From: Methylocystis bryophila
Lineage (GTDB): Bacteria; Pseudomonadota; Alphaproteobacteria; Rhizobiales; Beijerinckiaceae
Direction of reading: 5' to 3'
DNA: 64,000 nt
Assembly: GCF_027925445.1 (NCBI RefSeq)
Contig: NZ_AP027149.1
Location: 992,001-1,056,000, forward strand
Both the position numbers and the translations under genes were made by a program. Shown piece by piece: positions 1 through 8,860 of this stretch. Within the stretch, counting starts at the first letter, position 1. Each line of letters begins with the position of its first letter. The notes under the pieces are model-generated. The model searched no databases. It saw only the letters and a list, made by a program, of their open reading frames with translations, and was not told the origin of the DNA.

Positions 1-83
1 TCGTCGGGGGGACGACCTATCCATTCTCTGACCAGGACGTCGTCGCCAAGGCGCTCGGCCTCAACCGAAAGGACGTGGCGTGA
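1..83 (+). CDS. murE: UDP-MurNAc-tripeptide synthetase, C-terminal end (partial)
   Basis: Only the last 26 codons are visible, ending in TGA. The tail reads GGTTYPFSDQDVVAKAL, which resembles the end of MurE, where a PFSD element precedes the last helix. MurE adds the third stem-peptide residue (meso-diaminopimelate in Gram-negative bacteria) to UDP-MurNAc-L-Ala-D-Glu in the cytoplasm. The stop overlaps the GTG start of murF by four bases (GTGA), which fits the usual murE-murF order. The identification rests on this short tail plus position. Confidence 0.75.
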   Translation, partial: VGGTTYPFSDQDVVAKALGLNRKDVA

Positions 84-1516
84 CGAATCATGCGCTCTGG
101 AGCGGGCTAGCTCTCGTCGGCGCCCTCAACGCGCGCGTCAGCGGCAGCGCCCTGCCGCTCGGCGTCGGCGGGGTGTCGATCGATACGCGGAGCCTGGCGC
201 CCGGCGACCTGTTCTTCGCGATCAACGGCGAATCGCGCGACGGGCACCAATTCGTGGGGGCGGCCTTCGAGCGCGGAGCGGCGGCTGCGGTCATCGACGA
301 GGCGCACGCCGCCGAGCTCTCGGGCTCGGGGCGGCCGCTCTACATCGTGAAGGACACGCAGCAGGCGCTCGAACGCCTTGGAGCGCAAGGGCGGGCGCGC
401 GCCGCCGCCTATGTTGCGGCGATCACGGGCTCCGTCGGCAAGACCTCGACGAAGGAGATGGCGCGAGAGGTTCTCTCGCATTTCGGCCCCACTCACGCAT
501 CTGCGGCCTCCTACAACAATCAATGGGGCGTGCCCCTGTCGCTGGCGCGCATGCCCGCCGACACGCGGTTCGGCGTTTTCGAGCTCGGCATGAACCACCC
601 CGGGGAGATCGCCTCGCTCGTGCAGCTCGTTCAGCCGCATGTTGCGGTTGTGACCAGGGTCGCGCCGGCGCATCTTGAGCATTTCGGATCGATCGAGGCG
701 ATCGCCGACGCGAAAGCCGAAATTTTCGGGGGCTTGATCGAAGGCGGCGTGGCCATATTGAACCGCGACGACGCGGTGTATGAGCGCCTCCTCGGCGCGG
801 CCCGGATTCTTGGGGCGGCGCATGTCTTCACCTTTGGAAAAAGCCCCGAGGCGCAGGCGCGCCTGCTCTCCTATGAAACCATAGACGGCGCGGGCGTCGT
901 AAACGCCGAGATTTTAGGACTTTCCATGCAGTTTGGCGTTGGCGCGCCGGGAGAGCATCTTGCGCTCAACGCGTTGGCCGTCCTGCTCGTCGCCTATGTC
1001 TTCGGCGTCGACCTCGACGCGGCCGCCGCAAAGCTCGATGGCTTCCAGGCCTCCAAAGGCCGCGGCGGGCAGGAGAAGATCGCCCTGGAAAATGGCGAGA
1101 TCACTTTGATCGACGAGAGCTACAACGCCAATCCGGCCTCCGTGCGCGCGGCGCTGACGCTGCTCGCCGACGCGAAGCCCGGTCCGAGAGGCCGGCGCAT
1201 CGCCGTGTTCGGCGACATGCTCGAACTCGGCCCGCAATCCGGAGAGATGCACGCCGATCTCGCCGACGACTTCCGGCGCGCCGGCGTCGATCTGCTGTTC
1301 ACGGCGGGGCCGCAGGCGGCAAGCGCCTTCTACGCCGTCCCCGACGCCATGCGGGGCGCACACCGCAGAACCGCCGCGGAGCTCGAGGAGCCGTTTCTCT
1401 CGTCTCTGCGCGACGGAGACGTCGTCATGCTCAAAGGATCGAACGCGATGCGCATGGGTTCGCTGGCGCACCGTCTGCGCGCCAATTCTGCAGCGAATCT
1501 GCCGCAAGGACGCTGA
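80..1516 (+). CDS. murF: UDP-N-acetylmuramoyl-tripeptide--D-alanyl-D-alanine ligase MurF
   Basis: Cytoplasmic Mur ligase that adds D-Ala-D-Ala to UDP-MurNAc-tripeptide using ATP. The 478 residues fit the family. The ATP loop GSVGKTS is at about residues 117-123 with its lysine intact. ELGMNHPGEI near residue 170 and DESYNANP near residue 347 are typical MurF blocks. It starts at GTG, overlapping the murE stop, and ends two bases before the mraY ATG, so it is one member of a tightly packed dcw operon. Family and placement are both clear. Confidence 0.97.
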   Translation: MTNHALWSGLALVGALNARVSGSALPLGVGGVSIDTRSLAPGDLFFAINGESRDGHQFVGAAFERGAAAAVIDEAHAAELSGSGRPLYIVKDTQQALERLGAQGRARAAAYVAAITGSVGKTSTKEMAREVLSHFGPTHASAASYNNQWGVPLSLARMPADTRFGVFELGMNHPGEIASLVQLVQPHVAVVTRVAPAHLEHFGSIEAIADAKAEIFGGLIEGGVAILNRDDAVYERLLGAARILGAAHVFTFGKSPEAQARLLSYETIDGAGVVNAEILGLSMQFGVGAPGEHLALNALAVLLVAYVFGVDLDAAAAKLDGFQASKGRGGQEKIALENGEITLIDESYNANPASVRAALTLLADAKPGPRGRRIAVFGDMLELGPQSGEMHADLADDFRRAGVDLLFTAGPQAASAFYAVPDAMRGAHRRTAAELEEPFLSSLRDGDVVMLKGSNAMRMGSLAHRLRANSAANLPQGR

Positions 1517-1518
1517 TC

Positions 1519-2601
1519 ATGCTCTCGTTGCTCGCCGAATATTCCCATCTCTTCGGTCCGCTCAATGTCTTTCGCTATATCACCTTCCGCGCAGCCTGCG
1601 CGGCGGCGACCGCGCTGTTCTTCGTGTTCTTCTTCGGCCCGCAAGTCATCAATGCTCTGCGCGTCAAGCAAGGCAAAGGACAGCCGATCCGCGCGGACGG
1701 CCCGCCTTCGCACCTGCTGACGAAGAAAGGCACGCCCACGATGGGCGGGCTGATGATCCTCTCGGGGCTCGTCGCGGCCACGCTGCTTTGGGCTAATCTG
1801 CGCAATCCTTACGCTTGGATCGTGCTTTACGTCACGGTGGCCTTCGGCTCGATCGGCTTCTATGACGACTATCTGAAGGTCACGAAGCAGTCGCACTTCG
1901 GCTTTTCCGGCTGGTTGCGTCTCGGCTTCGAGTTCGCCATCGGAATCGGCGCCTGCTATCTGATGATGCGCGCCGGCGGCGACGACATGCACAAGGTCGC
2001 CATTCCGATCATGAAGGGCTATTTGCTCGACCTCGGCTGGCTGTTCCCGATCTTTGGCGGCTTCGTCATCGTCGCGGCGGGCAATTGCGTCAATCTGACG
2101 GACGGCCTCGACGGATTGGCGATCGTGCCGTCAATGATCGCCGCCGGCACTTTCGCGATCATCGCTTATCTCGTCGGCAACAGCGTCTTCTCTTCCTATC
2201 TCGGCATCAACCATGTGGCGGGCGTCGGCGAGCTGACGATTATCTGCTCGGCCATGATTGGCGCGGGCCTCGGCTTCCTTTGGTTCAACGCGCCGCCGGC
2301 GCAAATCTTCATGGGAGACACGGGCTCGCTGGCGCTCGGCGGCCTCATCGGCACGATCGCGGTGGCGGTGAAGCAGGAATTTCTGCTGCCGATCATCGGC
2401 GGACTCTTCGTGCTCGAAGGCGTCTCGGTCATCGTGCAGGTCGGCTACTATAAGGCGACCGGCAAACGCATCTTCCTCATGGCGCCCATCCATCACCACT
2501 TCGAGCAGAAGGGCTGGAAGGAGCCGCAGATCGTGATCCGTTTCTGGATCATCGCCTTCGTGCTGGCGCTGATCGGCCTGTCAACGCTGAAGCTAAGGTG
2601 A
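1519..2601 (+). CDS. mraY: Phospho-N-acetylmuramoyl-pentapeptide-transferase MraY
   Basis: Integral membrane enzyme that moves phospho-MurNAc-pentapeptide from UDP onto undecaprenyl phosphate, making lipid I. It is 360 residues with about ten hydrophobic segments. The catalytic blocks are present: FYDDYLK with the aspartate pair at 116-117, NLTDGLDGL at 192-200, GDTGS at 266-270, and the histidine triad in PIHHHFE at 325-327. It begins just after the murF stop and is followed four bases later by murD. Confidence 0.98.
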   Translation: MLSLLAEYSHLFGPLNVFRYITFRAACAAATALFFVFFFGPQVINALRVKQGKGQPIRADGPPSHLLTKKGTPTMGGLMILSGLVAATLLWANLRNPYAWIVLYVTVAFGSIGFYDDYLKVTKQSHFGFSGWLRLGFEFAIGIGACYLMMRAGGDDMHKVAIPIMKGYLLDLGWLFPIFGGFVIVAAGNCVNLTDGLDGLAIVPSMIAAGTFAIIAYLVGNSVFSSYLGINHVAGVGELTIICSAMIGAGLGFLWFNAPPAQIFMGDTGSLALGGLIGTIAVAVKQEFLLPIIGGLFVLEGVSVIVQVGYYKATGKRIFLMAPIHHHFEQKGWKEPQIVIRFWIIAFVLALIGLSTLKLR

Positions 2602-2605
2602 GCCG

Positions 2606-4024
2606 ATGACCCCGATCGAAAGCTTCCGCGAAAGACAGGTCGCCTTGTTCGGGCTCGACGCCCCCGGCCTCGCCACGCTGCGCGCTCTGATGGCGGGCGG
2701 GGCTTCGGTCACGGCCTGGGACGACGCCGAGAGCGCGCGCCTCCAGGCGATCGCCGAAGGGATGAACGTCGCGGATCTTTCCGTCGCGGATTGGGGCCGC
2801 TTCGACGCACTGATCTTGACGCCCGGCGCGGCGCCGACCCATCCCGTCCCGCATTGGACGGTCGAGCGCGCGCAGGCCGCCGGCGTGGAAATCATCGGCG
2901 ATCTCGAGCTTTTTTGCCGGGAGCGGGAGGCGCGCGCGCCGGGCGCCGTTTTCGTCGTCGTGACCGGCGCGAACGGCCAGTCCACGACGAGCGCGCTCAT
3001 CGCGCATATTCTGCGCGAGGCCGGCAGGGAGCCGCAGCTCGGAGGAGACGTCGGCCAGCCGATCCTCTCTCTTGCGCCGCCGGACGACGAGCGCATTCAT
3101 GTCGTCGAGGTCTCTTCCTTCCAGATCGACCTCGCGCCCTCTCTCTCGCCGACCGTCGGACTTTTGCTCAATCTCTCTCCCGATCATCTCGATCGACAGG
3201 GCTCGATGGAGCGCGATGCGGCGGTCAAGGAGCGCGTCCCCTCGAACGCTGAAATCGCCCTGGTCGGCGTGGACGACGCTTATTGCCACGCGATCGGCGC
3301 AAAGCTGATCGCGGAGGCCGCCGAGGGTCGGCGGGTCGCGCCCGTGTCCGGCGAACGCAGCCTCGACTGGGGCTTCTACGCCGAGGGAGACGAGATCCTT
3401 TATCGCGCGGCGGGAGATCCGGAGGTTCAGGTCGAATCGCTCGGCGCCTTGCCCAAGGCGCGCGCGCTGGTTGGCGCGTATAATCGCCAGAACGCGATCT
3501 TCGCCGCCGCCGCCTGTTGGGAGCTCGGTCTCTCCGATGAAGAGATCGCTCAAGGGCTCGTCAGCTTCACGGGCGTGCCGCATCGCCTCGAAACTGTCGC
3601 GAAGGTCGGCCGCGTGCTCTTCGTCAATGACAGCAAGGCGACCGATGCGGCAGCGGCGGCGCGCGCGCTCGCCGAGTTCTCGGAAATCTTCTGGATTCTC
3701 GGCGGAAAGCCCAAGCACGGCGGGATTGAGTCCCTGCGGCCGTTCTTCCCGCGCGTCGCCAAAGCCTATCTCATCGGCGAGGCGACCGAGGAATTCGCCG
3801 AAACCCTTGAAGGCTACGTCCCCTTCGAGCGCTGCTGCGCGCTCACCGTCGCGACGGACCGGGCGGCGAGCGACGCGGTGGCGAGCGCCGCGCGCGATCC
3901 CGTGGTGCTGCTGGCGCCGGCCTGCGCGTCCTACGACCAGTTCGCTGACTTCGAAGCGCGCGGCGAGGCCTTTCGCGAAATCGTTCAAAGAATCGCCGCT
4001 CTCGATCAAGGAGACGCCTCATGA
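2606..4024 (+). CDS. murD: UDP-N-acetylmuramoylalanine--D-glutamate ligase MurD (altered P-loop)
   Basis: Cytoplasmic ligase that adds D-glutamate to UDP-MurNAc-L-Ala. The length (472 residues) and order of blocks are normal: VEVSSFQID near 168, NLSPDHLDRQG near 190-199, Lys208 where the family has its carbamylated lysine, and NDSKATDAAA in the C-terminal half. The odd point is the ATP loop, which reads GANGQST at 121-127. Residue 125 is Gln (CAG at 2978-2980) where Mur ligases carry the P-loop lysine. The rest of the protein shows no decay, and no second murD is visible. The stop overlaps ftsW (ATGA). Confidence 0.93.
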   Translation: MTPIESFRERQVALFGLDAPGLATLRALMAGGASVTAWDDAESARLQAIAEGMNVADLSVADWGRFDALILTPGAAPTHPVPHWTVERAQAAGVEIIGDLELFCREREARAPGAVFVVVTGANGQSTTSALIAHILREAGREPQLGGDVGQPILSLAPPDDERIHVVEVSSFQIDLAPSLSPTVGLLLNLSPDHLDRQGSMERDAAVKERVPSNAEIALVGVDDAYCHAIGAKLIAEAAEGRRVAPVSGERSLDWGFYAEGDEILYRAAGDPEVQVESLGALPKARALVGAYNRQNAIFAAAACWELGLSDEEIAQGLVSFTGVPHRLETVAKVGRVLFVNDSKATDAAAAARALAEFSEIFWILGGKPKHGGIESLRPFFPRVAKAYLIGEATEEFAETLEGYVPFERCCALTVATDRAASDAVASAARDPVVLLAPACASYDQFADFEARGEAFREIVQRIAALDQGDAS

Positions 4025-5217
4025 TGTCGCGCGCGCATCGTTCGCCGATCGGCGAATGGGCCTGGACGGTGGATCGCTGGCTGCTCGCGGCGATCGGCGT
4101 GTTGATGGTCGTCGGCCTCGTGTTCTCGATGGCGGGCGGTCCGCCGGAAGCCGAGCGGCTGCATCTTCCGACATTCTACTTCGTCAATCGGCAGGCCATG
4201 ACCTTGCTGCCGGCGATCGCCGTTATGTTCGGCGTGTCGCTGCTCTCCCCCCGTCATATTCGCCGCGCCGCGCTCGTGTTGTTTCTGGTCTCGCTCGGGC
4301 TCGTCGTCGCGACGCTGTTCTTCGGGCAGGAGGTGAAGGGCGCTCGCCGCTGGATCTTCGGAATTCAGCCGTCCGAATTCGTGAAGCCCAACTTCGTCGT
4401 GCTGGTCGCCTGGGCCTTCGCGGAGGGCGCGCAGCGCAAGGGCCTCCCGGGCAACACGATCGCTCTATTGTTGTTCCCGCTCACCGTGGCGCCGCTCGTG
4501 CTGCAGCCCGACTTCGGCCAGACCATGCTGATCTCTCTGGTCTGGGCGATCCTGTTCTTCATGGCCGGCCTGCACTGGCTCTGGGTCGCAGGCATCGGGG
4601 GTCTTGGAATTTCCTCGGCGCTGCTCGCCTATAAGTTCGTGCCGCATGTGCATGCGCGCATCCAAACCTTTCTCGAGCCGCCGCCGCCGGTCACGGCCGG
4701 CGTGCCGACGAATTTCCAGGGCGAGACGGCGCTCGAGAGCTTCATCTCGGGCTCCTGGTTCGGCAAGGGGCCGGGCGAGGGAACGATCAAGCGGATGGTG
4801 CCTGACTCGCACACCGACTACATCTTCGCGGTCATCGGCGAGGAGTTCGGCGTTCTCACATGCATGCTGCTCGCGGCTCTCTTCGCGTTCATCGTGGTGC
4901 GCAGCCTTCTGTTGGCGTCGCGCAACGAAGATCCGTTCTGCCGCTTCGCGACAGCGGGCCTCGCCATGTTGTTCGGCCTGCAAGGCGCGATCAACATGAT
5001 GGTCAATCTGCAACTGATGCCGGCGAAGGGCATGACTCTGCCTTTCGTCTCCTATGGCGGATCCTCGCTCATCTCGCTCGCGCTGGGCATGGGCTTTCTC
5101 CTCTCCGTGACGCGAAAGCGGCGCCGGCGCACGGATCGCGACGCGTCGGCGAAGAGCCAGCAGGCCCTCCTCAGCGGCCCGGCCGCGAGACCGGCTCTGC
5201 CGAGCCCGGCGCTATGA
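4021..5217 (+). CDS. ftsW: Peptidoglycan polymerase / division protein FtsW
   Basis: SEDS-family membrane protein that polymerises lipid II at the septum with its cognate class B PBP. It has 398 residues and about ten hydrophobic segments. SEFVKP near residue 118 and the C-terminal LPFVSYGGSS block are diagnostic of FtsW/RodA, and position between murD and murG selects FtsW. ATG at 4021 or the next in-frame ATG at 4024 could start it; both overlap or abut the murD stop. The tail after the last membrane segment is basic and Ser/Ala/Pro-rich. Confidence 0.96.
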   Translation: MMSRAHRSPIGEWAWTVDRWLLAAIGVLMVVGLVFSMAGGPPEAERLHLPTFYFVNRQAMTLLPAIAVMFGVSLLSPRHIRRAALVLFLVSLGLVVATLFFGQEVKGARRWIFGIQPSEFVKPNFVVLVAWAFAEGAQRKGLPGNTIALLLFPLTVAPLVLQPDFGQTMLISLVWAILFFMAGLHWLWVAGIGGLGISSALLAYKFVPHVHARIQTFLEPPPPVTAGVPTNFQGETALESFISGSWFGKGPGEGTIKRMVPDSHTDYIFAVIGEEFGVLTCMLLAALFAFIVVRSLLLASRNEDPFCRFATAGLAMLFGLQGAINMMVNLQLMPAKGMTLPFVSYGGSSLISLALGMGFLLSVTRKRRRRTDRDASAKSQQALLSGPAARPALPSPAL

Positions 5218-6299
5218 GCGCGGTCCCCGCGCTTCTCGCCGCCGGCGGCACCGGCGGTCATCTGTTTCCCGCCGAAGCGCTCGCGCATGTGCTCGCCGCG
5301 CGCGGCGTTCCGGTCGAGCTCGTCACCGAGGAGCGGGCGCTGCGATATGGCGACGCTTTTCCAGCCCGGGCGACGCATATGATCCCTTCGGCGACGCCGC
5401 GCGGCGGTTCGCCCGTCGAGCGCGTCCGCGCGCTGGCTCGGCTCGGCCAGGGCCTCTTCGCCTCGGTCGCGCTGCTGCGTCGCCTGCAGCCCGGCGTCGT
5501 GATCGGCTTCGGCGGCTATCCGACCGTGCCGCCGCTCCTCGCCGCCTCGCTCCTCAAGATCCCGACGATCATCCATGAAGCCAATGGCGTGATGGGCAAG
5601 GCCAACCGGTTTCTCGCGCCGCGCGCCAGCGCGATCGCCGTTGGCTTTCCCTTGGACGGGGCTCCAGCGGCCTGGCGCGAAAAAATCGTGCTGACCGGCA
5701 ATCCGCTGCGCCCCAAGGCGCTCGCCGCGACGCATCTGCCCTATCCACAAGAAGGCGCGCTGCGTCTGCTCGTGACCGGCGGCTCGCAGGGCGCGCGGAT
5801 CATGGCCGATGTCGTTCCCCCAGCGATCGCTTCGCTGCCCGAGGCGACGCGCGCGCGCCTGCTCGTGACGCAGCAGACGCGCGCGGAGGATCTGGCGCGC
5901 GTCTCGGAGACCTATGCTCGCGCCGGCGTCGACGCCGAGCTCGCGCCCTTCTTCGACGACCTGCCGGCGCGGATCGCGGCGTCGCATCTCGTCATCGCGC
6001 GCTCGGGCGCCTCCACCGTCTCCGAGCTCGCGGCAATCGGGCGGGCGGCGATCCTGGTGCCCTTGCCACATGCGCTCGACCAGGACCAGGCGGCCAACGC
6101 TGCGGTGCTGAGCCGGGCGGGCGGCGCCGAGATCGTGCGCCAAGAGGCCTTCACGCCGGCCTTTCTCGCCTCCCGACTCGCGCAGCTTGTGGAAAGCCCC
6201 GGAGAGTTGCGCCGCGCCGCGCAAAAAGCGAAAAGCGTTGGCGTCGTCGACGCGGCCGAACGCCTCGCCGATCTGGCGCAGCAAGTGGGCGGCGTCTGA
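5214..6299 (+). CDS. murG: UDP-GlcNAc--lipid I N-acetylglucosaminyltransferase MurG
   Basis: Peripheral inner-membrane glycosyltransferase (GT28 family) that converts lipid I to lipid II. The ATG at 5214 overlaps the ftsW stop (ATGA) and gives 361 residues, the usual length; the reading frame is open further upstream but that part lies inside ftsW. GGTGGHLFPA is at residues 10-19, a GFGGYPTVP block is near 100, and the C-terminal donor-site pattern RSGASTVSELAAIG is near 265-278 with DQ residues after it. Confidence 0.97.
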   Translation: MSAVPALLAAGGTGGHLFPAEALAHVLAARGVPVELVTEERALRYGDAFPARATHMIPSATPRGGSPVERVRALARLGQGLFASVALLRRLQPGVVIGFGGYPTVPPLLAASLLKIPTIIHEANGVMGKANRFLAPRASAIAVGFPLDGAPAAWREKIVLTGNPLRPKALAATHLPYPQEGALRLLVTGGSQGARIMADVVPPAIASLPEATRARLLVTQQTRAEDLARVSETYARAGVDAELAPFFDDLPARIAASHLVIARSGASTVSELAAIGRAAILVPLPHALDQDQAANAAVLSRAGGAEIVRQEAFTPAFLASRLAQLVESPGELRRAAQKAKSVGVVDAAERLADLAQQVGGV

Positions 6300-6437
6300 T
6301 TGCGCGATTGACGATGCGCCCTCGGAGGCCAACGCTTCTAAAAGCGACTAGAGGCGAGCCGCGAGCGCGATCCGAACGGACCATTCGAGACCGGTAAGAT
6401 TTCGCGCCCAAAGCGCGGCAAAGGAGAGACACCCGCA

Positions 6438-7853
6438 ATGAAGTTGCCGCGCGAGCTGGGGCCCATTCATTTCATCGGAATCGGCGGGATCGGCATGTCC
6501 GGAATCGCCGAGGTGCTGCTCAATCAGGGCTACACCATTCAGGGCTCGGATGCTTCTGAGAACGCCAATGTGAAGCGGCTCGTCGAGAAAGGCGCGCGGG
6601 TGACGATCGGGCACGACGCCCGCGCGCTGGGCGAGGCCGCCGTCGTCGTCGTTTCGACCGCGATCAAGCGGGATAATCCAGAGCTTGCCGCAGCGCGCGA
6701 AAAACGCTTGCCCGTCGTGCGCCGCGCCGAAATGCTCGCCGAGCTGATGCGGCTCAAGCAATGCGTCGCCGTCGCCGGCACGCATGGCAAGACGACGACG
6801 ACCTCGCTCGTCGCGACCCTGCTCGACGCCGGAGACCTCGATCCGACGGTCATCAACGGCGGCATCATCAACGCTTATGGCACGAATGCGAGGCTCGGCG
6901 GCGGCGACTGGATGGTGGTGGAAGCCGACGAGAGCGACGGCACCTTTCTCAAGCTTCCCGCGGACGTGGCGATCGTCACCAATATCGATCCCGAGCATCT
7001 CGATCATTTTCACACCTTCGACGCGATCAAGGACGCCTTTCGCCAGCTCATCGAGAATCTGCCCTTTTACGGCTTCGCGGTGATGTGCCTCGATCATCCG
7101 ACGGTGCAGGAGCTCGTCGGCAAGATCGAGGATCGGCGCGTCATCACCTATGGCGAGAATCCGCAAGCCGATGTGCGCCTCCTCGACGTCAATCTCGAAG
7201 GCGGGGTCTCGCGTTTCAATGTGCTGTTGCGCGATCGCAAGAGCTCGCAGGCCGTCTATCTCGAGAACATGATGCTGCCGATGCCGGGCCATCACAACGC
7301 GTTGAACGCGACGGCTGCGATCACCGTCGCCTATCAGCTTGGGCTCAAGCCCGACGAGATCCGCAAGGCGCTGGCGGGCTTCGGCGGCGTGAAGCGACGC
7401 TTCACCAAGACCGGCGAGTGGAACGGCGTCGCCGTCTTCGACGATTACGCCCACCATCCCGTCGAGATCTCGGCCGTGATGCGCGCCGCGCGCGCCTCCA
7501 CCAAGGGCAAGGTCATCGCCGTCATGCAGCCCCATCGCTACACGCGGCTGCAATCGCTTTTCGATCAGTTCTCCACCTGCTTCAACGACGCCGACGCTGT
7601 CATCATCGCGGACGTCTATCCGGCGGGAGAACAAAAGATCGAGGGCGTCGACCGCGACCATCTCGTTGCGGCGATCAAGGCGCACGGTCATCGCCGCGTC
7701 GCCGGTCTCCCGGCGCCGGAAGTTCTGCCGGCGATGATCCGCGAGATCGTCACGCCTGGCGATTACGTTGTGTGTCTGGGCGCCGGCAACATCACCCAAT
7801 GGGCCTATGCGCTGCCGGAGCAGCTGGCGGCCGGCGGGCCGGGGGCGGGGTGA
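6438..7853 (+). CDS. murC: UDP-N-acetylmuramate--L-alanine ligase MurC
   Basis: Cytoplasmic ligase that starts the stem peptide by adding L-Ala to UDP-MurNAc. It has 471 residues, with an N-terminal GIGGIGMSG nucleotide loop near 14-22, the ATP loop AGTHGKTT at 113-120 with lysine present, and DDYAHHP in the C-terminal third. Unlike its upstream neighbours it has a 138-base leader (6300-6437) with an AAAGGAGAG ribosome site. Its last ~150 bases recur in degenerate form at 8669-8826. Confidence 0.98.
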   Translation: MKLPRELGPIHFIGIGGIGMSGIAEVLLNQGYTIQGSDASENANVKRLVEKGARVTIGHDARALGEAAVVVVSTAIKRDNPELAAAREKRLPVVRRAEMLAELMRLKQCVAVAGTHGKTTTTSLVATLLDAGDLDPTVINGGIINAYGTNARLGGGDWMVVEADESDGTFLKLPADVAIVTNIDPEHLDHFHTFDAIKDAFRQLIENLPFYGFAVMCLDHPTVQELVGKIEDRRVITYGENPQADVRLLDVNLEGGVSRFNVLLRDRKSSQAVYLENMMLPMPGHHNALNATAAITVAYQLGLKPDEIRKALAGFGGVKRRFTKTGEWNGVAVFDDYAHHPVEISAVMRAARASTKGKVIAVMQPHRYTRLQSLFDQFSTCFNDADAVIIADVYPAGEQKIEGVDRDHLVAAIKAHGHRRVAGLPAPEVLPAMIREIVTPGDYVVCLGAGNITQWAYALPEQLAAGGPGAG

Positions 7854-7916
7854 GGGTGAGCGATGCGGGCCGGCCTGGCGGGCGGGGTGGGGCCGTCCTT
7901 CTGAGAGAGTAGGAAG

Positions 7917-8333
7917 ATGTGCTGGACCATGAGGAGCGCGAGCCCCGAGGACGAAGCGGCCCTCGTTGAGCTTTAGCGTAGCTGCAATTTGGTCGTGAGC
8001 TACAATGATCCAGCCGCCGACTTTCGTCTCGCGATGACGGGCGTCTGCTCTGACGTCCTCGTCGCCGAGGAGGACCAGGGTCATATCATCGGCAGCGTGC
8101 TGGTAGGGCACGATGGCCATCGGGGCTGGCTTTACTACCTCGCGACTGCAACGCGAGCGCAAGGTTCCGGAGTCGGTCGCAAACTCGTGGAAGCCGCAGA
8201 GCAGTGGCTGCGCGAACGCGGCGCCGTCAAGGCGCAACTCCTCGTGCGAGAAAGGAACTCCGGCGTAGTCTCCTTTTACGAGCGTCTGGGTTATGAAGTA
8301 ACGCCGCGGGTCCTCATGAGCAAATGCTTGTGA
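7917..8333 (+). pseudogene. GNAT acetyltransferase (YpeA-like) interrupted by an amber codon
   Basis: The frame from ATG 7917 to the stop at 8333 encodes a complete 138-residue GNAT N-acetyltransferase except for TAG at 7974-7976 (codon 20). The block reads LVEL-stop-RSCNLVVSYNDP; YpeA-type proteins have a tryptophan at that position (LWxRC...NDP), so a single TGG to TAG change explains it. The rest is intact, including the acetyl-CoA loop region RAQGSGVGRKLVEAA and the C-terminal FYERLGYEV. Translation could restart at TTG 7989, but this would remove the first strand and helix. The gene lies in an islet between two murC 3' ends. Confidence 0.75.
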
Positions 8334-8353
8334 GTCGGCGCAAGAAATCGTCG

Positions 8354-8602
8354 CTACGCTGCTTCTGAACGCCGTTTGGTTTGGTCGCCGCGCCCCGCCA
8401 AAAGCCCCTCGATCGAAATATCCTCGTCGAGCTCCTCCCAGTGCAGGCCAGCACGGCTGATTTCGAAGGCCTGCCGTTGCGACGGCGAGGCATTGAGCAG
8501 TCGTGGGAACCAGGCGAGGGGCACGCCCAAGGTGCGGCCGTCCGACAATTCGACCCACATGCTGTCCTCGTCGAAGCGGAGCGATTCAGCCGAAATGCTC
8601 AT
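8354..8602 (-). CDS. DUF2442 domain protein
   Basis: An 82-residue protein with the DUF2442 pattern: SLRFDEDSMWVELSDGRTLGVPLAWFPRL, then ARP-like FEISRAGLHWEELDEDISIEGLLAG. DUF2442 proteins are small, of unknown function, and are commonly encoded directly after a DUF4160 protein, sometimes proposed as a toxin-antitoxin-like pair. Here the ATG overlaps the 3' end of a DUF4160 remnant, so the partner is almost wholly lost. Product function is not known. Confidence 0.8.
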   Translation of the reverse strand: MSISAESLRFDEDSMWVELSDGRTLGVPLAWFPRLLNASPSQRQAFEISRAGLHWEELDEDISIEGLLAGRGDQTKRRSEAA

Positions 8603-8668
8603 GCCATGCCCTCTCGATCAGCGCTGCGTTGTCTTCGATCATTCGCGCCAGTTCGCGCACTTGCCCAA
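8586..8668 (-). pseudogene. DUF4160 gene remnant (C-terminal ~26 codons)
   Basis: On the minus strand, in a frame that overlaps the DUF2442 start, the sequence reads VRELARMIEDNAALIERAWHEHFG and then TGA. This is the characteristic end of DUF4160 proteins (a helix, then AWHEYF). Similarity stops at about 8668, exactly where the decayed copy of the murC 3' end begins, so the rest of the gene was deleted or never arrived. Assignment is by recognition of the tail and by the normal DUF4160-DUF2442 pairing. Confidence 0.6.
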
Positions 8669-8826
8669 GCCGGCCTCCCGACGCCGGAAGTGCTGCCGGC
8701 GATGATCCGCAAGATCGTCGCGCCCCCGCGATCACGTCGTGTGTGTGGGCGCCGGCAAGATCACGTTATGCCCTAACGCGCCGCCGGAGCAGTTGGCGGC
8801 GGGCGGACCGGGGACGGCGTGAGGGC
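8669..8826 (+). pseudogene. Decayed duplicate of the murC 3' end
   Basis: This stretch aligns with 7701-7857 (last ~51 codons of murC plus the stop) at about 130 of 157 positions by my own count, with at least one indel. It starts LPTPEVLPAMIRKIV like murC and then loses frame in a run of C at about 8726-8730, so it cannot encode the MurC end. It is in the same orientation as murC, making a direct repeat that brackets about 810 bases holding the GNAT and DUF2442 genes. Confidence 0.85.
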
Positions 8827-8860
8827 GCCGTTGTCTCCGCTTCCTGGGCATTGTTAAGCC

